DNA from: Chitinophaga fulva | GTDB taxonomy: Bacteria > Bacteroidota > Bacteroidia > Chitinophagales > Chitinophagaceae | NCBI RefSeq assembly: GCF_012927205.1 | Contig: NZ_JABBGC010000002.1 | Span: 1,178,001-1,242,000, forward strand | Reading direction: 5' to 3' | Length of the DNA: 64,000 bases | Shown: positions 24,703 through 33,003 of the stretch, in pieces | Numbering within the stretch: the first letter of the stretch is position 1 | How the letters are laid out: the number at the start of each line of letters is the position of its first letter | Made by a program: the position numbers and the translations under genes | The notes under the pieces: generated by a model | Databases searched by the model: none | Told to the model about the DNA's origin: nothing | Seen by the model: only the letters and a program-made list of their open reading frames with translations

Positions 24703-24978
24703 CTATCGATAGCGGTTCTGGTAACCGGACCTTTCTCTTGGAGGCGGTGCTTCCGCAACACTCATAACACGGCCATCGATCTCCTTTCCGTTAAGCTCAA
24801 GGATCGCTTTTTCCCCTTCCAACCTGTTTGGCATCTCTACAAAACCGAAGCCCTTGCTTTTGTTGGTGAATTTATCCTCGACAATTCTCGCAGATGAAAT
24901 CACGCCATATTCAATAAACAGGTTGACAAGATCCTCAATCTGGAAATTATACCCCAGATTGGATACATAAATGTTCAT
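24703..24978 (-). CDS. RRM-type RNA-binding protein
   Basis: 91 residues, a single RNA-recognition motif: RNP2 IYVSNL (3-8), RNP1 KGFGFVEM (42-49), and the closing strand GRVMSVAEA. A short basic tail with RERSGYQNRYR follows. This is the small cold-inducible RNA-binding protein type common in Bacteroidota, probably an RNA chaperone. Single-gene transcript with its own terminator. A 270-base gap upstream leaves room for a long leader, as is common for cold-responsive genes, but I see no defined structure there. Confidence 0.92.
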   Translation of the reverse strand: MNIYVSNLGYNFQIEDLVNLFIEYGVISSARIVEDKFTNKSKGFGFVEMPNRLEGEKAILELNGKEIDGRVMSVAEAPPPRERSGYQNRYR

Positions 24979-25145
24979 TGGAGCTAAAAATTAAACGTTA
25001 AAAATATCTGAGAAGAATGCAGTGTAAAGTAAAATAACCTGGCGAAAGCATGGTAGCTTACAGAAGCGATAAAACTCAAATTCGGCTAAAGGTACGTTTA
25101 ATTTAATCATTTTGGGGAAAAAGATAATCTCCGCCTATTATTGCG

Positions 25146-25153
25146 TATCTTTG
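25146..25153 (+). promoter_or_regulatory. -7 element upstream of a small hypothetical gene
   Basis: TATCTTTG matches TAnnTTTG, 95 bases before the start at 25249. No -33 box at the expected distance. The gap 24979-25248 holds nothing else I can name. Confidence 0.4.
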
Positions 25154-25248
25154 GGGGTAGTGTGTACATCTACTCAGAGACTGGCCTATAATTTAACGAG
25201 ACAGACTATCAGACCCTATTTTAAAATTGACCTTTTTAAGAAACTGTT

Positions 25249-25551
25249 ATGCCCAGAGAAGATCAAAACCTCATGACGTCATTTGATAGAATCGCTTTCA
25301 GTATTCTGATCACTACTTTCGGAGAGTTTTCTCTATATACCCAAAACATAGACAGGCATCAGCAAGAAAACATTTTCAGGCAATGGCAGCAGAAGTACAG
25401 TATTCATTTACGACAAAAGCTGGATCAGGCCGCTACATCTTTCATTTCTGAAAACCAATCCATGCTGACGGTCGATTGGCTGCAGAAAAAGATCGGGATT
25501 CTCATCCAGCACTATCTGCAGGTTTTTGCACAGCGGGCACAGACGATTTGA
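25249..25551 (+). CDS. Hypothetical small protein
   Basis: 100 residues, no signal peptide, probably helical (DRIAFSILITTFGEFSLY, then a Gln-rich helix HQQENIFRQWQQKY). No family is recognised. It starts with ATG after a -7 element and is convergent with the AraC gene, 26 bases away. Size and amphipathic helices would suit a small DNA-binding or regulatory protein, but there is no motif to show it. Confidence 0.6.
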   Translation: MPREDQNLMTSFDRIAFSILITTFGEFSLYTQNIDRHQQENIFRQWQQKYSIHLRQKLDQAATSFISENQSMLTVDWLQKKIGILIQHYLQVFAQRAQTI

Positions 25552-25577
25552 CGGAATACCGCAAAGGTTGAGGGCGT

Positions 25578-26696
25578 TTATGAAAAAGTCGGCTGCTCGT
25601 GCTTTTGCTTCAATAACCACACACTAGGCGTCTCCCCTATAATTTTCTTGAAATAGGTATTAAAAGAAGATTTGGCTTTAAAGCCGCAATCATAAGCTAC
25701 CATGAGGATATTGACCGGCAGGCCTTTTTCCTGTATGCTTTTCATCATAGCCGCAGCACGGAGAATGCGGTATTCATTGATATATTGATAGAACGACTTA
25801 TGTGCGTAGGCGTTCAACGTTTCGGACACATAGTATTTATTGACCTGTACTGCCTCCGCAAGTTTATCGAGGTTTAGGTCCGCATCAGTATACAGTGCTG
25901 TTTTCCGTATGTGGTCTTCCAGCTTTTGCCATACCTGTTGCTGCTCTTCCGCGCTCAACTGCGTTTTCCTTACCGAAGTAGCCGGAGCTGCCGGTGCAAC
26001 AAGCGGTGCCTCCGATTCAGGCGCATGTGCCGGCACTGCGGCGATGCCTGTATACCGGTAACGCAATATATCAATACAAATAAATGACAGTAACGTATAC
26101 ACGATATTACGGCACCAGATCATAGCATCCGGCGGGCTTCCCCATATAAAATCAAACAGGTAAAACAACGTAGATACAATACCGATAGCCATCAGCGAGA
26201 TGGCCATATGTGTGACCAGGCCCCTGTCAGCACCCGCTGGCAGGCTCCTTCGCATGTTCAGTACCAGCGCGGCATAGATAATGCCCGATGCAATAAACAG
26301 CCACGTAGAGGATTGATTGTACAGGTCCAGCGCTTTATGCCCCGCTGGCGTGTATACATACAACAGGCACGCCACTGCCAGGTAAGCCACCGCAGCCACC
26401 AGGAAAGGAATAAAATGCTGCCAGTGCAATGCAGGAATATATTGCTCATCCTTCCGCTTTTTCACGTACATGTATGCCAGCGGACCGTAACAAAAACCAA
26501 TGAAGGTGTTCATCTGGGTACGTACATGCATGTCCGATACAATCGTGAAGATGTAAAATTTAATCAGTAAATGAGTGGCAATGCAGGTAAGCAGCACCAG
26601 CAACAAGGAATCTGCCTTGTCATTCAGTTTTCTTTTCCATAACAACAGGATAGCCATCAACGCCTGGAAGGCCCCAATAGTAATGATGTATATCAT
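25578..26696 (-). CDS. Membrane-anchored AraC-family regulator
   Basis: 372 residues. Seven hydrophobic helices fill about residues 1-215, followed by a variable linker rich in Ala and Pro and a C-terminal AraC DNA-binding domain (about 245-372: LNLDKLAEAVQVNKYYVSETLNAY and NILMVAYDCGFKAKSSFNTYFKK). The 7TM-AraC layout is common in Bacteroidota and lets a membrane sensor bind DNA directly. It is divergent from the TonB receptor/phosphatase operon, and repeats typical of AraC sites lie between them, so it probably controls that operon. Confidence 0.9.
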   Translation of the reverse strand: MIYIITIGAFQALMAILLLWKRKLNDKADSLLLVLLTCIATHLLIKFYIFTIVSDMHVRTQMNTFIGFCYGPLAYMYVKKRKDEQYIPALHWQHFIPFLVAAVAYLAVACLLYVYTPAGHKALDLYNQSSTWLFIASGIIYAALVLNMRRSLPAGADRGLVTHMAISLMAIGIVSTLFYLFDFIWGSPPDAMIWCRNIVYTLLSFICIDILRYRYTGIAAVPAHAPESEAPLVAPAAPATSVRKTQLSAEEQQQVWQKLEDHIRKTALYTDADLNLDKLAEAVQVNKYYVSETLNAYAHKSFYQYINEYRILRAAAMMKSIQEKGLPVNILMVAYDCGFKAKSSFNTYFKKIIGETPSVWLLKQKHEQPTFS

Positions 26697-26762
26697 GCCC
26701 CTAAATTATATATCCATTATTATGGCAATGTTAAGTCCCCCGTTTTAACACCACCTCACCTC

Positions 26763-26821
26763 ATTTGGTAACAATTTGGTAATGGCTTGCAATCAATTGA
26801 TTTCCAGAACTTTCAAGTTCT
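26763..26821 (+). promoter_or_regulatory. Candidate operators upstream of the TonB receptor
   Basis: ATTTGGTAA occurs twice as a direct repeat with an 11-base period (26763-26771 and 26774-26782), the geometry of AraC half-sites. Further on, AGAACTT-TC-AAGTTCT (26806-26821) is a palindrome with 7-bp arms. Both lie in the 220-base gap between the divergent AraC gene and the receptor. No perfect -7 box is seen. Confidence 0.5.
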
Positions 26822-26916
26822 AATCGTTGGGAATGACGGGTCGTACTGTACCACTCATTGGATACGGTCGCCCGGCATACTGCCACCCACCACCTTTGCT
26901 GAAAATTTCAATCACT

Positions 26917-29760
26917 ATGACTGCAGGCACTAAAAAAGTTTCGCTGTTAACAGGCCTCACGTGCATGACGTTATTATGGGCCAATGCCCAAACGATCAAG
27001 GGCATTGTGAGCGACAAGGATGGCCAGCTGCCGGGAGCCACGGTACTGTCACCCGCTACCAGACAAGGCACTTCCACTGATCTGAACGGAGCCTTTACCC
27101 TGAACACGCAGACCACCGGCAAAGTAAAAATCATTATTTCCTATATCGGTCACGATACCCGCGAACTCGAACTCGATATAAAAAAAGGCGTGCATGATGC
27201 CGGCATTGTGCTGCTGCAACCCAGTGGACAACTCGGCGAAGTACTCGTGAAAGGCACGATGGCCCCATCCCAGATGAAAGCGCTCAGCATCAAAAAAAAT
27301 GCTACCGCCATCATGGATGTCATTGCAGCTGACGCCATCGGTAAACTGCCGGACCGTAACGCTGCTGAAGCCGTACAACGGGTTCAAGGCGTGGCCGTGG
27401 CCCGTTATCATGGTGAAGCGGATGCCGCCACCGTAAGAGGTACGCCATTCGCCTGGACATCCATCCTGTTTAACGGCAGCCGTCTGCCCAGCGCCAATGT
27501 AATGGGCAGCCGCAACTCCGTGCTGGACGCTGTACCTTCTGAAATGATCCAGTATGTGCAGGTGGCCAAAGCCATCACCCCTGATATGGAGGGCGATGCT
27601 ATCGGCGGATCTATCAACTTCATCACCCGCACCTCCCCCGCCAAACGGCAGCTGGGCGTCAGCGCCGCAGGTGGGTACAATACTTTCTCTAAAGACGGCA
27701 CCTACAACGGCTCCATCGTATATGGCGACCGGTTTTTCAGGGACAAACTGGGCGTGATGGTGGCAGCTGCCATCTGGAACCGCCAGTGGGGCACTGATGC
27801 CTTCGAAGTAGCCTACAACACGGCTCTTCCCGACCCGATGCAGCAGAAATCCATCAGCACCGCCATGCTGAAACGATACATGGGGCAACGCCAGACCTAT
27901 GGCGCCAACATCGGACTGGACTATACCTTCAACCCTGCCAACAAAATTTATTTTCGTGGCCTCATGGATAAGTTCAACGACATCCGGCCCGTGTACGAAT
28001 CCTACGTCGATTATAACAATAAACAATACCAGTACAACTACCGCTACTCCTACTATCAGACGGTGCTTAACGGTGCAGAGCTGGGTGGCGAACATCAGCT
28101 GTCTTCCAAAATAAAAATGGACTGGGCGGTAAGCGATTATTACACCAAATATTTCCTGGAAACACCGCCCACCAATGGTAACAAAGGTTTGCCCATAGCC
28201 ACCTTCAAACAGAAGATCACCGGTGGCTTCTCCAACCTAGCTGCCGATGGCAGACGTTACTGGGCTTTTGACGCACCTGATAAAACCACCGGCGGCATGC
28301 CCCTCGCCTTCGAGCCGGGCATCGCCAACCCTGCAGAGACCATGGACGCATCCAAACTGACGTTGCAACAGCTGGTTATTGCTCAACTGGATACCAAAGA
28401 AGAAGACAAAACCGTACAGGTGAATTTCCGCATCAACGCAGGCCGGAAAGTCTCCCTGAAAGCGGGCCTTAAATACCGCCACAAAGACCGCAGCGGTATG
28501 TTCGGTTCCAGTATTGTATACATGGCCGGAGCTGCCATGGGCATTCCGCAATCGCCGGCCCTGGTGCCGCTGGGCCAACTGGAACGCACCGACTTCCCCA
28601 TGCGCGGCGGTTTCTTTACCGGCATGCAGGGAAACCACGATGCCCTGGCCATCAATCCCATCACCAAACAACAACTGTTCAATCTCTTTGATACCGCTGC
28701 GCTGCGGGCCAATGGCTTTATGAACGTAACGCCGAAAACCAATCCCACTAATATTTATGACGGTACCGAAGATGTAGCCGCCGGTTATGTGATGGCCGAA
28801 ATAGCTGCCACCGACCAACTGAAAATTACCGCAGGCATCAGGAACGAATACACGATGTTTGCCCTGCATGGCTCCAAAGCTACTGTCAGCGGCACTCCTG
28901 CTACCACCAACATTACACCGGTAAGCGTCAGCAACAACTACAATGCGCTGTTACCGATGCTGCACCTGAAATACAGCCTCAACAGCCAGGCCAGTCTTCG
29001 TGCAGCGTACACCCGTACTTTCGTTCGCCCCAATTTCGCTGATCTCACGCCAGGTGAATCGATCGACAATACCAAAAATCCTATCGCCATCACTAAAGGA
29101 AACATCAACCTGAAGCCCACCTTCGCGGACAACATCGATCTGATGGGTGAATATTTCTTCCATAACATCGGCCTATTGTCTGGTGGTGTGTTTTATAAGA
29201 AGATAAAAGACGTGATCTTCTCTAACCGGATCAATTACCAGGAAGGGAACAACAACTATGTGCTCACACAAGCGCGCAACATCAGCGACGCGTGGCTGCT
29301 GGGTTTCGAAGGCGGCATCAACAAACGTTTTGATTTTCTGCCCGGCGTTCTTTCCGGTCTGGGTGTGGAAGCCAACTACACCTTTATTAATTCTGAAGTA
29401 AAACCCACCGGCACCTATACCACCTCGCTGCCGAACCAGTCCAAACACCTGTTCAACAGCATCGTCTTTTATGAAAGAAAAGGCGTGATGGTAAGACTGG
29501 CAGGCAACTACCGCGGTGCGTCGGTGGAAAGCATCAATACCCAGCTGGGCCCTGATTTCTTTACCTGGACTGACCAGAACTTCACCATTGATGCTTCGGC
29601 TTCTGTGAGCATTACACCATCGCTGCGTGTGTTCGTGGAGCTGAACAACCTCACCAACGAACCACTGAGAGTATACATGGGCGACAAACGCCGCGTCACC
29701 AGCTATGAATGGTATGGCCGCCGCGGACAGGCTGGTCTTCGCTGGGACATCATCAAATAA
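26917..29760 (+). CDS. TonB-dependent receptor with carboxypeptidase-like N-terminal domain
   Basis: 947 residues from the ATG at 26917, which gives a proper signal peptide (LLTGLTCMTLLWANAQ). The frame is open to 26827, but those 30 residues are Pro-rich and not signal-like. Order: carboxypeptidase-like domain about 26-110 (IKGIVSDKDGQLPGATV), plug about 125-240 (GKLPDRNAAEAVQRVQGVAV, SINFITRT), barrel 260-947 ending in an aromatic strand with WDIIK. The plug wording resembles the Xanthomonas/Caulobacter-type receptors. Substrate unknown. Followed after 21 bases by a secreted phosphatase, which suggests uptake of a phosphorylated compound or a phosphate-linked role. Confidence 0.93.
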   Translation: MTAGTKKVSLLTGLTCMTLLWANAQTIKGIVSDKDGQLPGATVLSPATRQGTSTDLNGAFTLNTQTTGKVKIIISYIGHDTRELELDIKKGVHDAGIVLLQPSGQLGEVLVKGTMAPSQMKALSIKKNATAIMDVIAADAIGKLPDRNAAEAVQRVQGVAVARYHGEADAATVRGTPFAWTSILFNGSRLPSANVMGSRNSVLDAVPSEMIQYVQVAKAITPDMEGDAIGGSINFITRTSPAKRQLGVSAAGGYNTFSKDGTYNGSIVYGDRFFRDKLGVMVAAAIWNRQWGTDAFEVAYNTALPDPMQQKSISTAMLKRYMGQRQTYGANIGLDYTFNPANKIYFRGLMDKFNDIRPVYESYVDYNNKQYQYNYRYSYYQTVLNGAELGGEHQLSSKIKMDWAVSDYYTKYFLETPPTNGNKGLPIATFKQKITGGFSNLAADGRRYWAFDAPDKTTGGMPLAFEPGIANPAETMDASKLTLQQLVIAQLDTKEEDKTVQVNFRINAGRKVSLKAGLKYRHKDRSGMFGSSIVYMAGAAMGIPQSPALVPLGQLERTDFPMRGGFFTGMQGNHDALAINPITKQQLFNLFDTAALRANGFMNVTPKTNPTNIYDGTEDVAAGYVMAEIAATDQLKITAGIRNEYTMFALHGSKATVSGTPATTNITPVSVSNNYNALLPMLHLKYSLNSQASLRAAYTRTFVRPNFADLTPGESIDNTKNPIAITKGNINLKPTFADNIDLMGEYFFHNIGLLSGGVFYKKIKDVIFSNRINYQEGNNNYVLTQARNISDAWLLGFEGGINKRFDFLPGVLSGLGVEANYTFINSEVKPTGTYTTSLPNQSKHLFNSIVFYERKGVMVRLAGNYRGASVESINTQLGPDFFTWTDQNFTIDASASVSITPSLRVFVELNNLTNEPLRVYMGDKRRVTSYEWYGRRGQAGLRWDIIK

Positions 29761-29781
29761 TCTGTAAAAAACCTATTCATC

Positions 29782-30591
29782 ATGAAAAAATACATCCTCT
29801 CCTTCGCCGTACTGGCACCGTTCTTCGCTTCCGCTCAACTGGCAGACAGCACCCAACGACTGGTACATGTACAAGGCGCACTCAATTTCCGCGACGTAGG
29901 CGGCTATAAAACAACAGACGGCAAGACCGTTGCCTGGGGCAAAGTATACCGTTCCGCCGATGTCAGCAAACTGACCGATCAGGACCTGCAAACATTGGAT
30001 CAGAAACATATCCATACCGTATTCGATTTCAGAGGCCGGCAGGAAGCCGCCGCAGCGCCGGACAAGCTGCCGGCTAATACCCGCTACCAGCTGTGCCCCG
30101 CCGGTAGTGACAGTCTGCCTTCCCCCACGCAGATGGCCACTTATCTCAAACAAGGCGGTTTCCTGGAAAAATTCTACAGCGACCCAACGCCCTTCGGCGC
30201 CCGCTACAAACCTCTGTTTCAGCAACTGCTGACACTCCCCGCCGATGAAGCGGTGATGTACCACTGTACCGGTGGCCGTGACAGGACCGGGATGGCCACA
30301 GCGCTGTTCCTCTATGCCTTACAGGTATCCGAAAGCACGATAGAAGCGGATTTTACCGCCAGCAACGTATACCTGCAACCCATGCACAGCCATATGTTCA
30401 AGGGCCTGCAGCAGTTGACCGGCATGGACGAAGCCAGCATCCGCAAAGCAATGGAGTTAAGGCCCGAACACATCCGGCTCATGTTTGCCGGGATTAAAAA
30501 ACAATACGGCAGCGTGGAGAAATTTTTCGAAACGGAGCTGGGGATTGGGGAGAAAGAGGTGAAGGTGTTGCGGGAGAAATACCTGAACTAA
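29782..30591 (+). CDS. Secreted tyrosine-phosphatase-like protein
   Basis: 269 residues. Signal peptide to about residue 19 (FAVLAPFFASAQ). The N-terminal NFRDVGGYKT is the fingerprint of the Tyr_phosphatase_2/Ptp3 family, and the P-loop HCTGGRDRTG gives catalytic Cys162 and Arg168 (CX5R). Such enzymes hydrolyse phosphotyrosine, phosphoinositides or other phospho-monoesters; being exported, it probably acts on a nutrient in the periplasm rather than in signalling. Co-transcribed with the TonB receptor and ended by a strong terminator. Confidence 0.92.
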   Translation: MKKYILSFAVLAPFFASAQLADSTQRLVHVQGALNFRDVGGYKTTDGKTVAWGKVYRSADVSKLTDQDLQTLDQKHIHTVFDFRGRQEAAAAPDKLPANTRYQLCPAGSDSLPSPTQMATYLKQGGFLEKFYSDPTPFGARYKPLFQQLLTLPADEAVMYHCTGGRDRTGMATALFLYALQVSESTIEADFTASNVYLQPMHSHMFKGLQQLTGMDEASIRKAMELRPEHIRLMFAGIKKQYGSVEKFFETELGIGEKEVKVLREKYLN

Positions 30592-30599
30592 AAACAGAC

Positions 30600-30638
30600 A
30601 AACGGCCGGAGCATAAATACTCCGGCCGTTTATTTTTT
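30600..30638 (+). terminator. Terminator of the receptor/phosphatase operon
   Basis: AAACGGCCGGAG (30600-30611) pairs perfectly with CTCCGGCCGTTT (30620-30631), 12 bp, 8-base loop, followed by ATTTTTTG. Confidence 0.93.
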
Positions 30639-30665
30639 GTATATTTAAATATCAATCAGATACTT

Positions 30666-31028
30666 ATGTCACGCATCATTCCCATCTTCCGCATGTTTGA
30701 TTATGCCCGGGCCATAGAGTTCTACGTTGATTGGCTGGAGTTCGAAATCCTTTGGGAGCACAAGCCGGAAGGCGCCCCGATATATATGCGTATTGCCAAA
30801 GGCGATGCACAAATTGATCTGTCTGAGCATCATGGGGACGGTACACCCGGCTCCCGGATCAGCATCACGGAGTTTAAAGGTCTGAAAGCCTTCCATTCGA
30901 AATTAGGCGGGAAAGACTATAAATACATGAACCCCGGCCTGGAGCGGGCCGACTGGAACCCTGAAGTGCTGCTGATGACCGTAATCGATCCGTTTCAGAA
31001 CACCATTATCTTTGAAGAATCTACCTGA
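30666..31028 (+). CDS. Glyoxalase-superfamily (Ble-like) protein
   Basis: 120 residues of the VOC fold, in the bleomycin-resistance-like group: IIPIFRMFDYARAIEFYVDWLEFEI at the start, YMRIAKGDAQIDLSEHHGD in the middle, VIDPFQNTIIFEE at the end. These dimeric proteins bind or modify small molecules; chromosomal copies seldom have a known substrate. It is a single gene, convergent with yccF, with no intergenic space (stop at 31028, next stop at 31029). Confidence 0.9.
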   Translation: MSRIIPIFRMFDYARAIEFYVDWLEFEILWEHKPEGAPIYMRIAKGDAQIDLSEHHGDGTPGSRISITEFKGLKAFHSKLGGKDYKYMNPGLERADWNPEVLLMTVIDPFQNTIIFEEST

Positions 31029-31397
31029 TTAATAGATCTCTTTTCCAAACGGTGCGAAAGTAAGGCTCATCAGTTTGAAATGCTGACGGCCCCAGGGAGC
31101 GCCAATAACGGTGATGGTCAGCAATACGCCAAAGAAAAAATGGCAAATGGCCACCCAGATCCCACCAGTAAATATCCAGATAATGTTGAACAAGGTGGAC
31201 AGGCAACCGGTAGAACCGACGCCGTCACGCACCTCACGCCCAAAAGGCATGAGCGTGAATACCCCTATTTTAAAACACTGTATCCCGAAAGGAATACCGA
31301 TAATGGTGATACAAAAAAGAAAGCCCGATACGATGTAGCCGAGTGCTGCGGCCAGTCCACCGAAGATCAGCCAGATAATATTTCCGATTAAATTCAT
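31029..31397 (-). CDS. YccF-domain inner membrane protein
   Basis: 122 residues from the ATG at 31397; the upstream extension to 31475 is Cys/Arg-rich and not conserved in type. Two copies of the YccF repeat: NIIWLIFGGLAAALGYIVSG with IIGIPFGIQCFKIG, and NIIWIFTGGIWVAICHFFFG with VIGAPWGRQHFKL. Four membrane helices with glycine-rich turns. The family is widespread and its function unresolved. Last in a minus-strand series with the next two genes. Confidence 0.92.
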   Translation of the reverse strand: MNLIGNIIWLIFGGLAAALGYIVSGFLFCITIIGIPFGIQCFKIGVFTLMPFGREVRDGVGSTGCLSTLFNIIWIFTGGIWVAICHFFFGVLLTITVIGAPWGRQHFKLMSLTFAPFGKEIY

Positions 31398-31437
31398 AGG
31401 TGTAATATTACAGAAAAATACATACTTTCCACAGCAA

Positions 31438-32214
31438 TTACACCGCAATCTGCCGGCGGTGGCGGTAATGGGCAATGGATACCTCGATCAGGGGAACGGC
31501 CAGAATGAGCAGAAAGGTGTATAGAATGCCACGCTGCAGCCCTTTCAGGAACTGGTCTACCTGGATAACCGCGATATTGACAAACAGGTTGCCGTTCATT
31601 AATTTACCCAGTGATGTATGTACCACCTCATTGCTCGCGCCATCTGTCAGTACCAACTTATCATGCAACAAATTATAGATAGCCTTGTGCATTATACCGG
31701 CGATGGCTTTGCTTTTGGTGATCTGTAACAGCAAAGAAGCCAGCTTGCCTTTGACACCCTGTGTGCTGCCAAGCTGTTGTTCCAGCGTACTGCCGTATAC
31801 GTTATATACCACTACCGCGGTGGTATCAATGATCTGGTGGGTGCTGAGCGACGACACGCGTGCATTGCCGCCAAACAGAGAGTCGACCGCCTTCAGGGCT
31901 GCTTCGCTGAAAACCGGCGGTACATGGGCCGCATACACTTCCGTATGCGCTTTGATGTCTTTACGCAGACTATGGAAGAATCCCCATTTCATGCCGAAGA
32001 AACCGGCCAGCAGCGGCAGCGCCACCATATAAAGGTAGGCCAGCACTTTCAGCAGCTTATGGGAACGGGGCACTAAAATGTACTTGCGGAGCGCCAATAC
32101 AAGTATCAGTGCCACTGCGAAAGCAATCAGACCGGAAAAAACAGCACCGGAAATAAATCTGTAGGGGTTAGTAAACTCGCCTGCCAGTTGAAAATAGGTA
32201 ACAATGGTTCGCAT
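31438..32214 (-). CDS. Hypothetical membrane protein
   Basis: 258 residues from the ATG at 32214; a start at 32265 adds 17 residues and would begin inside a hairpin region. Three membrane helices near the N-terminus (FISGAVFSGLIAFAVALILVLAL and YLYMVALPLLAGFFGM) and one near the C-terminus (LQRGILYTFLLILAVPLI), enclosing a soluble domain of about 130 residues (AVDSLFGGNARVSSLSTHQIIDTTAVVV). No family recognised. It lies between yccF and an SGNH hydrolase, all in the same direction. Confidence 0.7.
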   Translation of the reverse strand: MRTIVTYFQLAGEFTNPYRFISGAVFSGLIAFAVALILVLALRKYILVPRSHKLLKVLAYLYMVALPLLAGFFGMKWGFFHSLRKDIKAHTEVYAAHVPPVFSEAALKAVDSLFGGNARVSSLSTHQIIDTTAVVVYNVYGSTLEQQLGSTQGVKGKLASLLLQITKSKAIAGIMHKAIYNLLHDKLVLTDGASNEVVHTSLGKLMNGNLFVNIAVIQVDQFLKGLQRGILYTFLLILAVPLIEVSIAHYRHRRQIAV

Positions 32215-32268
32215 AAGGGTAAATAGTAAGAGAACGCAGCCAACGTATGACTGCGTCCGGGACAAAAA

Positions 32269-32940
32269 TTATTTGGATGATTTTTTAAACAGGTAAGGTT
32301 CTATTGCTTTACGCCAGATGGCATAGCCCTGTGCATTCATATGGAGCATGTCCGACACGAACAGCTCCTGGCGGGGCTGTCCCTGTTTGTTGAGCATCAA
32401 CGGAAATACATCAATGAAGTGGGCATTTGTTTCTTTTGCCAGAAATGCTTTGATCAGCGCGTTCGCTTCGGCGGCTATTTTCATGTACTTCACGCGGGAA
32501 GGGCTTGGCTTCAGTGAGATGTATTCGATGGGCACTTCAGGCAACCGGGAACGGACAACGCCATACAGGCGCTGAAAGCGACTGTAAACGCTGTCGGCCG
32601 TAGCGCCTTCCGGCAGGTCGTTTTCACCTACATAAATCACTACCTGGCGCGGGTGATAATCAAAAATAAGGTCCTGGGCAAAGTGAATGATATCGTTGGT
32701 CACAGCTCCGCCTACACCTCTGTTCATCACCACATAATCCGCGAAGGTGCGCTCCAGATCGTCCCACTTACGGATGGAAGAACTGCCCACAAACAGGATG
32801 GGGTTTGCAGGAGGAGCATACATTTGATCAAACTTTTTGATCGTTCGCACATCTTCCTGATAACGCACCTGTTCCTGCGCCAGCAGGCTATCAGCTGATA
32901 TCAGCAAGCCTAACAAAAAAGGAAAAAACAATTTGGTCAT
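32269..32940 (-). CDS. Secreted SGNH/GDSL hydrolase
   Basis: 223 residues from the ATG at 32940 (a GTG at 32946 is less likely). Signal peptide to about residue 22 (LLISADSLLAQ). The four SGNH blocks are visible: nucleophile Ser in FVGSSSIRKW, Gly in NRGVGGAV, Asn in YVGENDLPEG, and Asp-x-x-His in SDMLHMNAQGY. The family cleaves acetyl or acyl esters, often decorating polysaccharides. Exported, so probably a carbohydrate esterase. First gene of the minus-strand series, next to a T9SS-exported lyase-like protein. Confidence 0.93.
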   Translation of the reverse strand: MTKLFFPFLLGLLISADSLLAQEQVRYQEDVRTIKKFDQMYAPPANPILFVGSSSIRKWDDLERTFADYVVMNRGVGGAVTNDIIHFAQDLIFDYHPRQVVIYVGENDLPEGATADSVYSRFQRLYGVVRSRLPEVPIEYISLKPSPSRVKYMKIAAEANALIKAFLAKETNAHFIDVFPLMLNKQGQPRQELFVSDMLHMNAQGYAIWRKAIEPYLFKKSSK

Positions 32941-32953
32941 CAGCACAAAATAA

Positions 32954-32995
32954 GGAAGAATTACGAAACAGGAAACCTTTTATCGTAATTCTTCC
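32954..32995 (-). terminator. Terminator of the T9SS lyase-like gene
   Basis: GGAAGAATTACGA (32954-32966) and TCGTAATTCTTCC (32983-32995) form a perfect 13-bp stem with a 16-base loop, 8 bases past the stop on the minus strand. A TTATTTTG tract follows on that strand. Confidence 0.8.
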
Positions 32996-33003
32996 GTTGT
33001 GAT

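Noticed and set aside
27049..28095. Minus-strand open frame of 348 codons inside the TonB receptor
   Set aside because: Codon-bias shadow of the receptor; the product has no recognisable features.
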